Source: Alphaproteobacteria bacterium
Lineage (GTDB): Bacteria; Pseudomonadota; Alphaproteobacteria; Micropepsales; Micropepsaceae
NCBI GenBank assembly: GCA_947462105.1
Contig: CANHNJ010000004.1
Location: 56,765-120,764, forward strand
Reading direction: 5' to 3'
Length of the DNA stretch: 64,000 nucleotides
Positions 23,520-34,092 of this stretch are shown here, piece by piece. The notes beneath the pieces were generated by a model. That model worked only from the letters and a program-made list of their open reading frames with translations, searched no databases and was not told the origin of the DNA. Each line of letters begins with the position of its first letter. Positions within the stretch are counted from its first letter, which is position 1. A program made the translations under genes and the position numbers.

Positions 23520-25028
23520 CTACTGCCCTTTTTTCGCCGCACTCGCGAAGCGCACGGCTTCCTCGGCGGCGGCCATCAGGGCGCGGGCCTTGTTGACCGT
23601 CTCCTGGTATTCGGATTCCGGCACGCTGTCGGCGACGATGCCGGCGCCCGCCTGCACATACATGGTGCCATCCTTGACCAGGGCGGTGCGTAGCACGATG
23701 CAGGTGTCCATCGAGCCGTCGGCGGCGAAATAGCCGATTGCGCCAGCGTAAGCAGCGCCGCGCTTTTCCTTCTCGAACTCGTCGATGATCTGCATGGCGC
23801 GAATTTTCGGCGCGCCGGTCAGCGTACCTGCCGGCAGCCCCGCCGCCAGCGCATCCATCGCGTCCAGCCCGTCGCGGATTTCGCCTTCGACATTGGAGAC
23901 GATGTGCATGACATGGCTGTAGCGTTCGACGAAGAAGCTGTCGGTCACCTTGACCGCGCCGGTCTTGGCGATGCGGCCGACATCGTTGCGGCCCAGATCG
24001 ATCAGCATCAGGTGCTCGGCCCGCTCTTTCGGATCGGCCAGCAGTTCGGCGGCCAGCGCCTTGTCTTCCTCTGGCGTCTTGCCGCGCGGGCGGGTGCCCG
24101 CGATGGGGCGGATGGTGACCTTGCCGTTCTGCAGCCGCACCAGCACTTCGGGGCTGGAGCCCGCGATCTGGAAGCCCGGCATCGACAGGAAATACAGGAA
24201 GGGCGACGGGTTCAGGCGGCGCAGGGCGCGATAGAGCGAAAAGGGCGGCAGGGTGAAGGGGCGGCGGAAGCGCTGCGACGGCACCACCTGGAAGACGTCG
24301 CCACTGGCGATGTATTCCTTGGCGCGCGCCACCACGTCGAAGAACTCCGCCTTGGTCATGTTGGATTCGACCGGCACGTTGGCGGGCAGGTCAGCGGGCA
24401 CCGGCGGCGCGGCGGGTGCTGGGCGCTCCAGCTCGGCCACGGTCTCGGCCAGGCGCTCCTGTGCGCGGGCATAGGCCGCCTTCGCGTCCACCTTCGCATC
24501 GGGCCAGATCGGCGTGGCGATGATGATCTCGTCCTTCACCGTGTCGAAGATCGCCACGATGGTGGGGCGCAGCATGATGGCGTCGGGCAGGCCAAGCGTA
24601 TCGGGTGGCGGGTTGGGCAGATGCTCCACCTGCCGCGCCATGTCATAGCCCAGATAGCCGAACAGCCCCGCCGCCATGGGTGGGATGCCTTGCGGCAGTT
24701 CGACCTGCGTCTCGCGCACCAGCGCGCGCAGGCTTTCCAGCGGCTTGGCGCCCTCTGCCACATAGCGGTCGCTGTTCAGGGCATTGCGGTTGATCTCAGC
24801 ATGATCGCCGTGACAGCGCCAGATCAGGTCAGGCTTCAGCCCGATGATGGAATAGCGGCCGCGCGCTTCGCCGCCCTGCACGCTCTCCAGCAGGAAGCTG
24901 TTTACTCGACCTTCGCCCAGCTTGAGATAGGCCGAGACCGGCGTCTCCAGGTCTGCGACCAGGCGTGTGTGCAGCAATTGTGCCCGTCCGGCGCCATAGC
25001 GCTGCGCGAACGTCTCGAAGTCCGTCAC
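23520..25028 (-). CDS. trpE: anthranilate synthase component I
   Basis: 502 residues. Converts chorismate and ammonia to anthranilate, the first step of tryptophan synthesis. The N-terminal feedback domain contains LLESVQGGEARGRYSIIGL (the conserved LLES segment of the Trp-binding site). The catalytic domain has VVPSQRFRRPF, FLSMPGFQIAGSSPEVLVRL, IAGTRPRGKTPEED, LIDLGRNDVGRIAKTG and GTLTGAPKIRAMQIIDEFE. It lies 13 bp after ppiD in the same direction. The glutaminase partner trpG is not in this window; downstream is a convergent gene, so trpE is separated from trpG. No attenuator leader peptide is visible upstream. Confidence 0.95.
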   Translation of the reverse strand: MTDFETFAQRYGAGRAQLLHTRLVADLETPVSAYLKLGEGRVNSFLLESVQGGEARGRYSIIGLKPDLIWRCHGDHAEINRNALNSDRYVAEGAKPLESLRALVRETQVELPQGIPPMAAGLFGYLGYDMARQVEHLPNPPPDTLGLPDAIMLRPTIVAIFDTVKDEIIIATPIWPDAKVDAKAAYARAQERLAETVAELERPAPAAPPVPADLPANVPVESNMTKAEFFDVVARAKEYIASGDVFQVVPSQRFRRPFTLPPFSLYRALRRLNPSPFLYFLSMPGFQIAGSSPEVLVRLQNGKVTIRPIAGTRPRGKTPEEDKALAAELLADPKERAEHLMLIDLGRNDVGRIAKTGAVKVTDSFFVERYSHVMHIVSNVEGEIRDGLDAMDALAAGLPAGTLTGAPKIRAMQIIDEFEKEKRGAAYAGAIGYFAADGSMDTCIVLRTALVKDGTMYVQAGAGIVADSVPESEYQETVNKARALMAAAEEAVRFASAAKKGQ

Positions 25029-25041
25029 GTGTTCAAGCCTG

Positions 25042-26922
25042 TCACTGCTGCACGCCGATGACCGCGTCCAGGTTCTTCTGGTTCACCGTCGCCTTCTGTT
25101 CGGCGCGGGCAGATGCCGCCATGGCGATGGCGATATCGCCGGCGACGCTGGCCGACAATTGCTGCGCCTGGGCCGGGAAGTCCTTGTCACCCGGCTGCGG
25201 CTTGGGATGGGAGATGCCGGTGAGCCGGGCAATGATGTAGCCATCGCGCTGCGGCGCATAGACGATGCCATCGGCCTTGGCTTCGAACAGCTTGGTGATC
25301 AGCGCTGCCGGCATGGCGGGCGTGTTGGTGTCGCGCTGCAGGGCGGGGCTTTTTTCCACCGTCGCGCCCAGCGCGGCGGCAATGCCGGCCAGCGACTTTT
25401 CCTTCACCGCCTGGTCGTTCAGCGTCTTGGCTTTCACCGCCAGCAGTTCGGCTCGCTTGCGGGCGATCCACTGGCCTTCGGCATCGGCCTGGATCTCGGC
25501 CATCGGCTTCAGCTTGGGCGGCGTCGTGCCATTGATCCGCACCACGTAATAGGCGCCGCTCTTGGCCGAGACCGGATCATTGTCGGCGCCGACATCGGCG
25601 CTGAAGGCGGTGGCGAGGAATTCCGGATCGGCGGGAAGCCCCACGGCGGGCGAACCGTCGGGCGTCAGGCCGCGCGCATCCATCGCCGCGATGCGGCCGG
25701 TCTTCATCTTGGCCTTGGTCGCGGCGGCGGCGAGGGGTTCGCCATTCTTGCGGGCTTCGTCATAGACGTTGAGAACGTCCACCAGCTTGTCGGCGGCGAG
25801 CTGGGTCTTGAGCGTCTCGCGCAGTTCGTCCTTGACCATGTCCAGGCTGCGGACATTGCCGGGCGTGACCTTGCCGCTCTTGAGCAGCAGCCAGGCAAAG
25901 GTGCCCTGCACGGGCTGGCTGACCTGGCCTTCGCCCACTGCAAAGGCGGCCTTGGCGGCAGCGGGATCGCCCAGCTCCTCGCCGGACTTCACGCCCAGCG
26001 AAATGTCGGCCGGCTTGAGGCCGCGTTCCTCGGCCAGCTTCTCGAAGGTTGTGCCGGCATCGATCTTGGCGCGGGCCGCCTTGGCCTCGGCCTCGCTCTT
26101 GAACTCAAGCTGCCACAGCTCGCGCCGCTCCGGCACGTTGTAGGTCGCCTTGCGGGCGGTGTACTCGTCCGCGACCATCTTGTCGGTCACTTCGACGGCG
26201 ACATCGGCGGGCGTGGCATAGGCGAACTGCACGTCGCGATATTCGGGCGTGGAGAAGCGGGCCGGGTTCTCCTTGATGAAGGCGGCCAGGGTCTTTGCAT
26301 CCGGCGTGGCGATGGTACCCGCCGCGCTGGACGGCACCACCACGTAATCGGCGGCGCGCTTCTCGTGCATGTACTGGAACACGGCCAGCGAATATTCGCC
26401 GGGCACGCCGAAGAAGGCTTCGACAGTGCCGGTGAGCTGGGTGCGCGCCAGGTCGGTGCGCACTTCGCCCAGGAAATCGGCTTCGGTGTATTGCGCCTGG
26501 CTGATCGCCTGCAGGAAGTTCTGGTAGTTGAACTGGCCGTTGGGGCCGCGGAAGCCCTCGATGCCATGCACGGTCTGCGTCACCTGCTCGTCGCTGGCAG
26601 CCACGCCCAGCTTGGCGGCGTAATTGTCCAGCGCCTGGCGGTCCACCATCTCCTGCAGCGCCCGCTGGCCCATGCCCATGCTGCGCGCCATCTCGGGCGT
26701 GATCTCGATGCCCATGCGCTGGCCTTCGATCCGCAGGAAGTTGCGGTAGTTGCGCTGGAACACCGTGCTCTCGATATTGACCCCGCCCACGGTGGCCACC
26801 GCTGAGGCAGTGGCGCCGCCGAAGATGTCGCCAATGCCCCAGACGACGAAGCTCAACGCCAGGACGCCCATCAGCATGGTCGCGACGAACGACTTCGAGA
26901 GGCGGTGCATCCATTGAATCAT
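25042..26922 (-). CDS. ppiD: periplasmic peptidyl-prolyl isomerase/chaperone PpiD
   Basis: 626 residues starting MIQWMHRLSKSFVATMLMG, with one N-terminal membrane helix that anchors the protein facing the periplasm. SurA-N-like chaperone helices follow (residues 50-250), then a parvulin domain around 270-360 (ELWQLEFKSEAEAKAARAKI, FEKLAEERGLKPADISLG) and a second helical domain. Helps outer-membrane and secreted proteins fold near the Sec translocon. AGGAT precedes the start. Divergent from tpiA with 113 bp between; the ppiD-trpE pairing recurs in alphaproteobacteria. Confidence 0.88.
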   Translation of the reverse strand: MIQWMHRLSKSFVATMLMGVLALSFVVWGIGDIFGGATASAVATVGGVNIESTVFQRNYRNFLRIEGQRMGIEITPEMARSMGMGQRALQEMVDRQALDNYAAKLGVAASDEQVTQTVHGIEGFRGPNGQFNYQNFLQAISQAQYTEADFLGEVRTDLARTQLTGTVEAFFGVPGEYSLAVFQYMHEKRAADYVVVPSSAAGTIATPDAKTLAAFIKENPARFSTPEYRDVQFAYATPADVAVEVTDKMVADEYTARKATYNVPERRELWQLEFKSEAEAKAARAKIDAGTTFEKLAEERGLKPADISLGVKSGEELGDPAAAKAAFAVGEGQVSQPVQGTFAWLLLKSGKVTPGNVRSLDMVKDELRETLKTQLAADKLVDVLNVYDEARKNGEPLAAAATKAKMKTGRIAAMDARGLTPDGSPAVGLPADPEFLATAFSADVGADNDPVSAKSGAYYVVRINGTTPPKLKPMAEIQADAEGQWIARKRAELLAVKAKTLNDQAVKEKSLAGIAAALGATVEKSPALQRDTNTPAMPAALITKLFEAKADGIVYAPQRDGYIIARLTGISHPKPQPGDKDFPAQAQQLSASVAGDIAIAMAASARAEQKATVNQKNLDAVIGVQQ

Positions 26923-27035
26923 TGGGGAAATCCTGCGACGTAATAAAAGGTCGCGGATGATAAGGAGGGGGCGTCCTTCCGGCAAGCCGCGATACGGGCT
27001 AAAAGCCCGGAAAACAGGACAAAGAGGGAAGCGAA

Positions 27036-27779
27036 ATGCGCGCGCTGGTGGCAGGAAACTGGAAGATGAACGGGGCCGGCCAGGCCGATGCCGCCAAGCT
27101 GGGCGAGCTCAAGGCCGCCCTGGAGGCCAATCCGGCCGCCTGCGATGTCCTGATCTGTCCGCCCGCCACCCTGATCGCCCAGGCCGCCTGGTTCGTGAAG
27201 GATGCGTTTGCGATCGGCGGGCAGGATTGCCATGCCGAGGCTTCGGGCGCCTTCACCGGCGATATCAGCGCCGAGATGCTGAAGGCGGCGGGCGCTTCCC
27301 ATGTTATTGTCGGCCATTCCGAGCGCCGCCAGTATCATGCCGAGACCGATGCCCAGGTGGCGGCCAAGGCCAAGGCCGCCTGGCGCGCCGGTCTCACCGC
27401 CATCATCTGCTTTGGCGAGACGCTGGCGCAGCGCGAGGCGGGCAATGCCAACGCCGTATGTGAAGCGCAGCTTGCCGGTAGCGTGCCGGACGGGGCGAGC
27501 GCGGCCAACACGGTCGTCGCCTATGAGCCGGTCTGGGCCATCGGCACCGGCAAGACCGCCAGCCTGGATGATATCGCGGCGATGCATGCCCATGTGCGGG
27601 CCTGCCTTGTGAAGCAGTTGGGCGAGCCTGGACGGAAAATCCTGATCCAGTATGGCGGCTCGGTGAAGCCGGACAATGCCGCCGCCATCCTTGCCACCCC
27701 CGATGTCGGCGGCGCGCTGGTGGGCGGGGCCAGCCTTAAGGTTGCGGATTTCATGGCCATCATCAGCGCCGTGAAATGA
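27036..27779 (+). CDS. tpiA: triosephosphate isomerase
   Basis: 247 residues. Interconverts glyceraldehyde-3-phosphate and dihydroxyacetone phosphate. Catalytic residues are in AGNWKMNG (Lys10), [11 protein letters not shown] (electrophilic His) and the base-carrying [15 protein letters not shown] that includes the mobile loop 6; phosphate-binding YGGSVKPDN and [10 protein letters not shown] follow. AGAGGGA lies 6-7 bases before the ATG. No downstream terminator found. Confidence 0.97.
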   Translation: MRALVAGNWKMNGAGQADAAKLGELKAALEANPAACDVLICPPATLIAQAAWFVKDAFAIGGQDCHAEASGAFTGDISAEMLKAAGASHVIVGHSERRQYHAETDAQVAAKAKAAWRAGLTAIICFGETLAQREAGNANAVCEAQLAGSVPDGASAANTVVAYEPVWAIGTGKTASLDDIAAMHAHVRACLVKQLGEPGRKILIQYGGSVKPDNAAAILATPDVGGALVGGASLKVADFMAIISAVK

Positions 27780-27883
27780 CAATTTAAGCCGAACTTCTCA
27801 CAGATCGTTAACTACCCCTTTCGACCGTTCCTTAACGGCCGGCGCGGCATTCTGGGCCTGACCAGAAAGGTTGCGTGGGGCCT

Positions 27884-28834
27884 ATGGGACGTCTGTCCTT
27901 CGATTCCGTGGATGCACTGATTTACGATCCGGTGTCGGCAAACCGCACCGCGACGCGGGCGGCCCTGTACGCGCTCGGCTTCCGCCGCACCGAAACCGTT
28001 TCGACCATCGAAGCCTTCGTGGAGTCCATCCAGAAGAATCCGCCCGACATCGCGCTGTGCGAGGCCCAGGGGCAGGCGGACGAACTCTGCGCCGCCATCC
28101 AGCAGATGCGGCAGGGCGGGGCGGGGCACAATCCCTTCATCGTCATCATCGTCACTGCCTGGGAAAAGAGCGCGGGCCTGATCAATCGCGTGGTGTCGTC
28201 GGGCGCCGACGATTTGCTGCTGCGGCCTTTCTCGACCGCGCTGCTGGGCCAGCGCATCGAGGCGCATATCGACCGCCGCAAGAGTTTCGTCATCACCACC
28301 GACTATGTCGGCCCCGACCGCCGCAAGGATGACAGCCGCGCCTCCAACACCGAACTGTTCGCGCCACCCAATTCGCTGAAGATGAAGGCCAAGGACAAGC
28401 TGAGCGACGAGGTCGTTTCCCGCAAGCTGGATATCGAGCTGAAATCGGCGCGCGAGAAGCTGCATACCGAAAAGCTGCGCCGCGATTCCTTCCAAGTCTG
28501 CATCCTGTGGCGCCTGATGCAGGACGTGCTGCCCTCCAAGGGTGCACCGCCCGAACTGGAACGGCTGTGCGAGCTGGTGCGCTCCATCGAACGGCGCAGC
28601 CGCGACACCGAGTTCCAGCCCGCGCTGGAATGGTGCGACAGCCTGCTGGCGGCGGTCGAAGGCCTCAGCCTGGGCGTGGACCGCAACGCCTCGATGCACC
28701 TGCTGGGCCATGCGGCGCTCAGCCTGCACAACGCCTTCCATCCCGAGACCTCGTCGGCGGACCTGCTGGCCGAGATCGACGCCACGGTGGCGATCATCCG
28801 CGCCCGCAACCAGCCGGCCGCGATTGCCGTCTGA
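27884..28834 (+). CDS. pseudo-receiver protein with a GPDRR motif and helical C-terminal region
   Basis: 316 residues from the ATG at 27884; a GTG at 27875 with AAAGG upstream is an alternative start. Residues 8-128 match a response-regulator receiver in pattern, but key residues are changed: the acidic pair is reduced to Asp15, the phosphoacceptor position is Glu60 (DIALCE), and the usual Lys is Arg114 (LLLRPFS). Then comes TTDYVGPDRRKD (139-150), a motif seen after receiver domains in alphaproteobacteria, and a helical region of about 140 residues with no family I know. A Glu at that position often mimics constant phosphorylation, so it may be always on. Neighbours (tpiA, secG) give no clue to the partner. 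Confidence 0.75.
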   Translation: MGRLSFDSVDALIYDPVSANRTATRAALYALGFRRTETVSTIEAFVESIQKNPPDIALCEAQGQADELCAAIQQMRQGGAGHNPFIVIIVTAWEKSAGLINRVVSSGADDLLLRPFSTALLGQRIEAHIDRRKSFVITTDYVGPDRRKDDSRASNTELFAPPNSLKMKAKDKLSDEVVSRKLDIELKSAREKLHTEKLRRDSFQVCILWRLMQDVLPSKGAPPELERLCELVRSIERRSRDTEFQPALEWCDSLLAAVEGLSLGVDRNASMHLLGHAALSLHNAFHPETSSADLLAEIDATVAIIRARNQPAAIAV

Positions 28835-28957
28835 CGGCGGCTTGATAACTCATTGAAACAATAGGGATTATGGGGCGTCCACTTGCCGTCCGGCAACCGC
28901 CTTCCTATTTGCCGATCAATGATTTAAACCCCGCCAGCCCTTCTCGGACCCGCTTTC

Positions 28958-29302
28958 ATGCAGACCGTTCTTCTCGTCGCCGAAGTCATTGTCGCGCTGG
29001 TTCTCATCATCCTGGTGATGCTGCAGCGCTCGGAAGGCGGCGCGCTGGGCATTGGCGGTGGCGGCGGTGGCGGCGGCATGGGCCTGTTCAGCCCGCGCGG
29101 CGCGGCGGATGTGATGACCCGTTCCACGGCGATCACGGCGGCGCTGTTCTTCCTCATCTGCATCGGCCTCAACATCCTGGCGCTGCAGGGCCGCCCCGAA
29201 TCGGCGCGCTCGATCCTGCTGAACCAGCCCGCCACGACCACGCCGGCCAAGCCCGTCACGCCGGCGGCGCCCGCCTTGCCGTCGGTTCCGAAGCCGCAAT
29301 AG
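28958..29302 (+). CDS. secG: preprotein translocase subunit SecG
   Basis: 114 residues with two membrane helices (VLLVAEVIVALVLIILVMLQ and ITAALFFLICIGLNILAL) joined by the Gly-rich loop typical of SecG (RSEGGALGIGGGGGGGG, then FSPRGAADVMTRSTAI). Part of the SecYEG channel, stimulating protein export. A Pro/Ala/Thr-rich cytoplasmic or periplasmic tail of about 30 residues follows. Upstream of pyrG, a frequent order in alphaproteobacteria. Confidence 0.93.
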   Translation: MQTVLLVAEVIVALVLIILVMLQRSEGGALGIGGGGGGGGMGLFSPRGAADVMTRSTAITAALFFLICIGLNILALQGRPESARSILLNQPATTTPAKPVTPAAPALPSVPKPQ

Positions 29303-29332
29303 TGAGAGGCGGTCCGCGCGCAGCGCGGAGGA

Positions 29333-29351
29333 AATGGTCCAGTGGACCATT
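29333..29351. repeat. 19-bp palindrome in the secG-pyrG spacer
   Basis: AATGGTCCA-G-TGGACCATT is a perfect inverted repeat. The following bases can form a second, larger stem (CCTTGA with TCAAGG, about 29357-29408). Together they make the 196-bp spacer strongly structured. No T-run follows the first palindrome, so it is not a simple terminator; a dispersed intergenic palindrome or a small RNA is possible. Confidence 0.6.
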
Positions 29352-29486
29352 GCAAGCCTTGAAAGCCGCGCGCCAAAGCGAGTGGCAGGGCAATCGACTC
29401 AAGGCTGCAGCGTCAATTCTCCGCTTCCCTGTTAGCGCAAAAATATTTTCAAATTTAGCGCTTGCGCCGCCATACCCTTTTCATGA

Positions 29487-31126
<1,640 letters not shown>

Positions 31127-31127
<1 letters not shown>

Positions 31128-31522
31128 TGACGCAGGAGCCCACCCCGATCCTGGAGCACATGTTTCAGGCGGCGGTGGAGTTCGCGATCACCGGCATCCG
31201 CACGCTGGTGCTGGTGAATGGCGCGGCGGTGATTTCACTGCTGACCTTTGTCGGGCAGGTCTGGGCCAACGACCAGCGCAATGGCTCGGCGATGGCGCAT
31301 ATCCTGTTCTGGCCGCTGCTGCTGTTCCTGACCGGCCTGGTGCTGGCGGTGGCGACGACGCTGCTGGCCTATGTCACCCAGATGATCACCGCCGAAAGCG
31401 GCGTTGCCGTCATCCCGCCTGCGGCGAAACGTCTGCGCAAGGCTGCGATTGCCTGCAGCATTCTCAGCCTGGTCGCATTCACCACCGCCGCCATCCTCAC
31501 GGCGCTGGGCATTGCGGGGTAA
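31127..31522 (+). CDS. small membrane protein of unknown function
   Basis: 131 residues with about three membrane helices (TLVLVNGAAVISLLTFVGQV; HILFWPLLLFLTGLVLAVAT; ACSILSLVAFTTAAILTAL). I do not recognise a named family. The ATG shares a base with the pyrG stop, so translation is probably coupled to pyrG. No catalytic motif is visible. Short, low-charge protein with an Ala/Lys-rich linker before the last helix. Confidence 0.7.
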
Positions 31523-31594
31523 TGCCGGGATCGCCGGTCCTTCATTCGCGTCTTGCAATTCGGCTTTTTCGTTCGCCGGGGATGACAGCTTTGC

Positions 31595-31927
31595 CTACTG
31601 CGTCTTGGGGGCCGGCGGTGGCGGCGCAGGCGGCGCCACGGGCAGGGGCGCCAGGCAAGGCGGCTGGGGCTGGAATACCGTGGTCGCGCCATAGGGCTGG
31701 AGCGGGCGGAACAGGTCGAGCTCGCGGATGCGGTCCTGTGTCATGTTCTGCTGCAGTTGCAGGCTGTTGAGCTGGCTGCCCAGATTCTGCTGCTGGATGA
31801 TGGCGTTGTACTGGCCCTGGATGCCGGGAACGTCGAGCGGCACCATCGGCAACTGCGCCAGGGCCGGGCTCGCGGGGGTTGCCGCCAGCGCCACCACAAC
31901 CATTTTCTGCAGTTTTGTCATGCCCAT
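31595..31927 (-). CDS. small secreted Gln/Pro-rich protein of unknown function
   Basis: 110 residues. An N-terminal signal peptide (KLQKMVVVALAATPASPALA-Q) precedes a Gln/Asn/Leu-rich middle (IQGQYNAIIQQQNLGSQLNS) and a Pro-rich tail (CLAPLPVAPPAPPPPAPK). Two starts are possible (31927 or 31921). No known domain is seen. It converges with the pyrG-linked membrane gene and is divergent from the polysaccharide-export gene, which shares a Pro/Gln-rich style; a common envelope role is speculative. Confidence 0.6.
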   Translation of the reverse strand: MGMTKLQKMVVVALAATPASPALAQLPMVPLDVPGIQGQYNAIIQQQNLGSQLNSLQLQQNMTQDRIRELDLFRPLQPYGATTVFQPQPPCLAPLPVAPPAPPPPAPKTQ

Positions 31928-32032
31928 AGGAAAGATATGAGCACGGAACAGGGTTCCCGCAAGGCCACGCCACCCGGTCGCGTCAGGGATTTGTTAAGCA
32001 TCGGGTAACGCTCCGCGCCCTATCTTTGCGGC

Positions 32033-33328
32033 ATGGGCCGGATTTCCGCGCATTCCTGTCGTACCGGCGTACTTGCGCTTGCAGGCGCGCTGCTGTTTTC
32101 CGCTGCCGCCCTGGCGCAGGGCGTGGGCGGCGGCTTCGAAGCCGCGCCCGGTTCGGCGCCCATCATCACCTCCAACGGCATGCCGGTGGTCAACACCGCG
32201 CCCGCCACGCCATCCTCCGGCGTCGCGTCGCAGTCGGGTGACTATGGCGCTTTTGGCGATGCCGCGCCGGCCGGCACCTATGTCGCGCCGCTGGGCTATG
32301 GCGCCACCAACACGGTGCCCGCCGCACCAGCCTATTCCGCGCAGAACGGGGCCGGACTGACGCCGACGCCGGGCTACAGCATCCAGGCTGCGCCCACCTC
32401 CGGGCCTTATGCCGCCGCCGCGCAGCCTTCGCCCTATCCGGCACCATCCTATCTGCCGCCGCCGCCCCAGGCCTATGGCGCGCCGACGCCCGATTACACG
32501 CTACAGGGCTATGGCTCGCCTTATGCCGCGCCTTACGGTCAGTACGCGCAGCCCTAGCCCGGCTATGCGCAGCAGCCGCTGACCGCGCCCGCACAGGCTG
32601 CCGCACAGTCGCCCTACACAGCGGCGCAGCGCATGGTGCAGGGACTGCCCCCCGGGCCGCAGCCGGCCGCGCAGCAGCCGATGCCGGCCGCCGCGCCCAA
32701 CTACAATCCCAATCCCGTGCCCTATTCCTCTGGTGCCACCGCCTATGGCGCGCCGCTGCCGCGCACCATCGGCGCGCCGCAACAGGCGGGCGCTGTGCCC
32801 AACGAAGGTGGTTACACGCTGGGCCCCGGCGACAAGGTGCGCGTCACCATCTTCGGCGAGACCGACCTGTCGGGCGAATACCAGATCGATGGCAACGGCA
32901 ATATCCGTCTGCCGCTGATGGGCATGACTCATGCCGTCGGTTTCACGGCAGGCGGGCTGGAAGCGGTGATCCGCGCGGCGCTGGTGCCAAACTATCTGCG
33001 CAACCCGCGCATCAATGTCGAGATCATGGCCTATCGTCCCATCTATGTGGTGGGCGCGGTGCAGAAGCCGGGCCAGTACAGCTATGTCAACGACATGACG
33101 CTGCTCAACGCAGTGGCGCTGGCGGGCGGCTTCAACACGCAGGCCAAGGAAAGCACCGTCTATGTCCGCCATGAAGGCGGCACCGAAGAGCAGGCGTTCC
33201 AGACCAACATGCCGCTCCTGATCCGTCCGGGCGACACGGTGCGGGTGGAAACCACGATCTTCTGGGATGCGCTCAACCTGTTCGCGCCGCTCTCCTCGCC
33301 GCTCGGGCTGGCCGCCGCCGTGCGCTAG
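32033..33328 (+). pseudogene. Wza-type polysaccharide export protein with an in-frame TAG
   Basis: One reading frame runs from 32033 to 33328 but is cut by TAG at codon 175 (32555-32557). The residues either side read through naturally (YGQYAQP, then PGYAQQPLTAPAQ), and CAG to TAG would explain it. After a signal peptide (LALAGALLFSAAALAQ) comes an unusual 230-residue Pro/Ala/Tyr/Gly-rich extension, then a Poly_export domain (GYTLGPGDKVRVTIFGETDL, IDGNGNIRLPLMG) and one SLBB-like domain (RPIYVVGAVQKPGQYSYV, LLNAVALAGGF). Intact relatives form outer-membrane exits for capsule or exopolysaccharide. Translation restarting at ATG 32633 would lack a signal peptide. Confidence 0.8.
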
Positions 33329-33421
33329 CCGGGTCTTTGCGACGTTTCACGACAATTCTCCGTCTCCCCAGCCCGGGCGCGCCATGTTAGCGTTTGCGGA
33401 TAAATCCTTGGGAGAAGTTTC

Positions 33422-34006
33422 ATGAAGCGTATTCTTGTTTCGGCGCTGCTACTCGGCGCAGTTGTTGCCGCGCCCGTGCTGGCGCAGACGCCGCCTGCAC
33501 CGCCTGCCGGCCGTGGCCCTGCCGCGCCGCCCGCACCGCCGCCGAAGGGCCCGGCTGGCCCTGGCCCCGCAATGGCGATCCCGGCCGAGAAGCAGATCCC
33601 GCTCGCGATGGCGCTGGATGCGGCGCAGACGGCGGTTGACCATTGCCTGAAGCTGACGCCGCGCGCCTCGCAGGCTGCGGTGATGGTCGTGGACCTCAAT
33701 GGCAACATCAAGGTGCAGCTCGCCGCCGATGGCACGGGCCTGCCCTTCTACGATTATGCCCGCCGCAAGGCCTACACCGTGCTGAAGAAGAAGATGACCT
33801 CCGAAGACTTCGGCAAGCTGCCGGAAGTCGTGGCTGCGGGTCGTGGCGCGGTGCTGGAAGGCGATGCCGAACTGATCACCTTCCCCGGCGCGATGCCGAT
33901 CATGAAGGGCGGCGAGATGATTGGCGTCTTTTCGGTTTCCGGCCCGACCGGCGGCAATGAAGACATGAAGTGCATGAATGCGGGCATGACCAAGTTCAAG
34001 TTCTGA
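33422..34006 (+). CDS. secreted GlcG/HbpS-like heme-binding family protein
   Basis: 194 residues. Signal peptide MKRILVSALLLGAVVAAPVLA-Q, then a Pro/Ala/Gly-rich linker of about 30 residues. The GlcG/HbpS (DUF336) domain fills residues 55-190: IPLAMALDAAQTAVDHCLKL, AVMVVDLNGNIKVQLAADG, FYDYARRKAYTVL, FPGAMPIMKGGEMIGVFSVS. Family members bind heme or small organic acids; some work with two-component or glycolate systems. GGGAG precedes the ATG, in a leader (ATAAATCCTTGGGAGA) much like that before the first PQQ dehydrogenase. A terminator follows. Confidence 0.83.
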   Translation: MKRILVSALLLGAVVAAPVLAQTPPAPPAGRGPAAPPAPPPKGPAGPGPAMAIPAEKQIPLAMALDAAQTAVDHCLKLTPRASQAAVMVVDLNGNIKVQLAADGTGLPFYDYARRKAYTVLKKKMTSEDFGKLPEVVAAGRGAVLEGDAELITFPGAMPIMKGGEMIGVFSVSGPTGGNEDMKCMNAGMTKFKF

Positions 34007-34030
34007 TCGCGTTTTTTCCGGAATGACGGG

Positions 34031-34065
34031 TGGGCCGGGGCATGCGCTTCGGCCCATTTGTTTTT
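34031..34065 (+). terminator. intrinsic terminator after the GlcG-like gene
   Basis: TGGGCCG and CGGCCCA form a 7-bp stem around a 12-base loop, followed by TTTGTTTTT. Confidence 0.8.
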
Positions 34066-34092
34066 CGGGTCTGCCGGTACTAGTTTCCCGCC

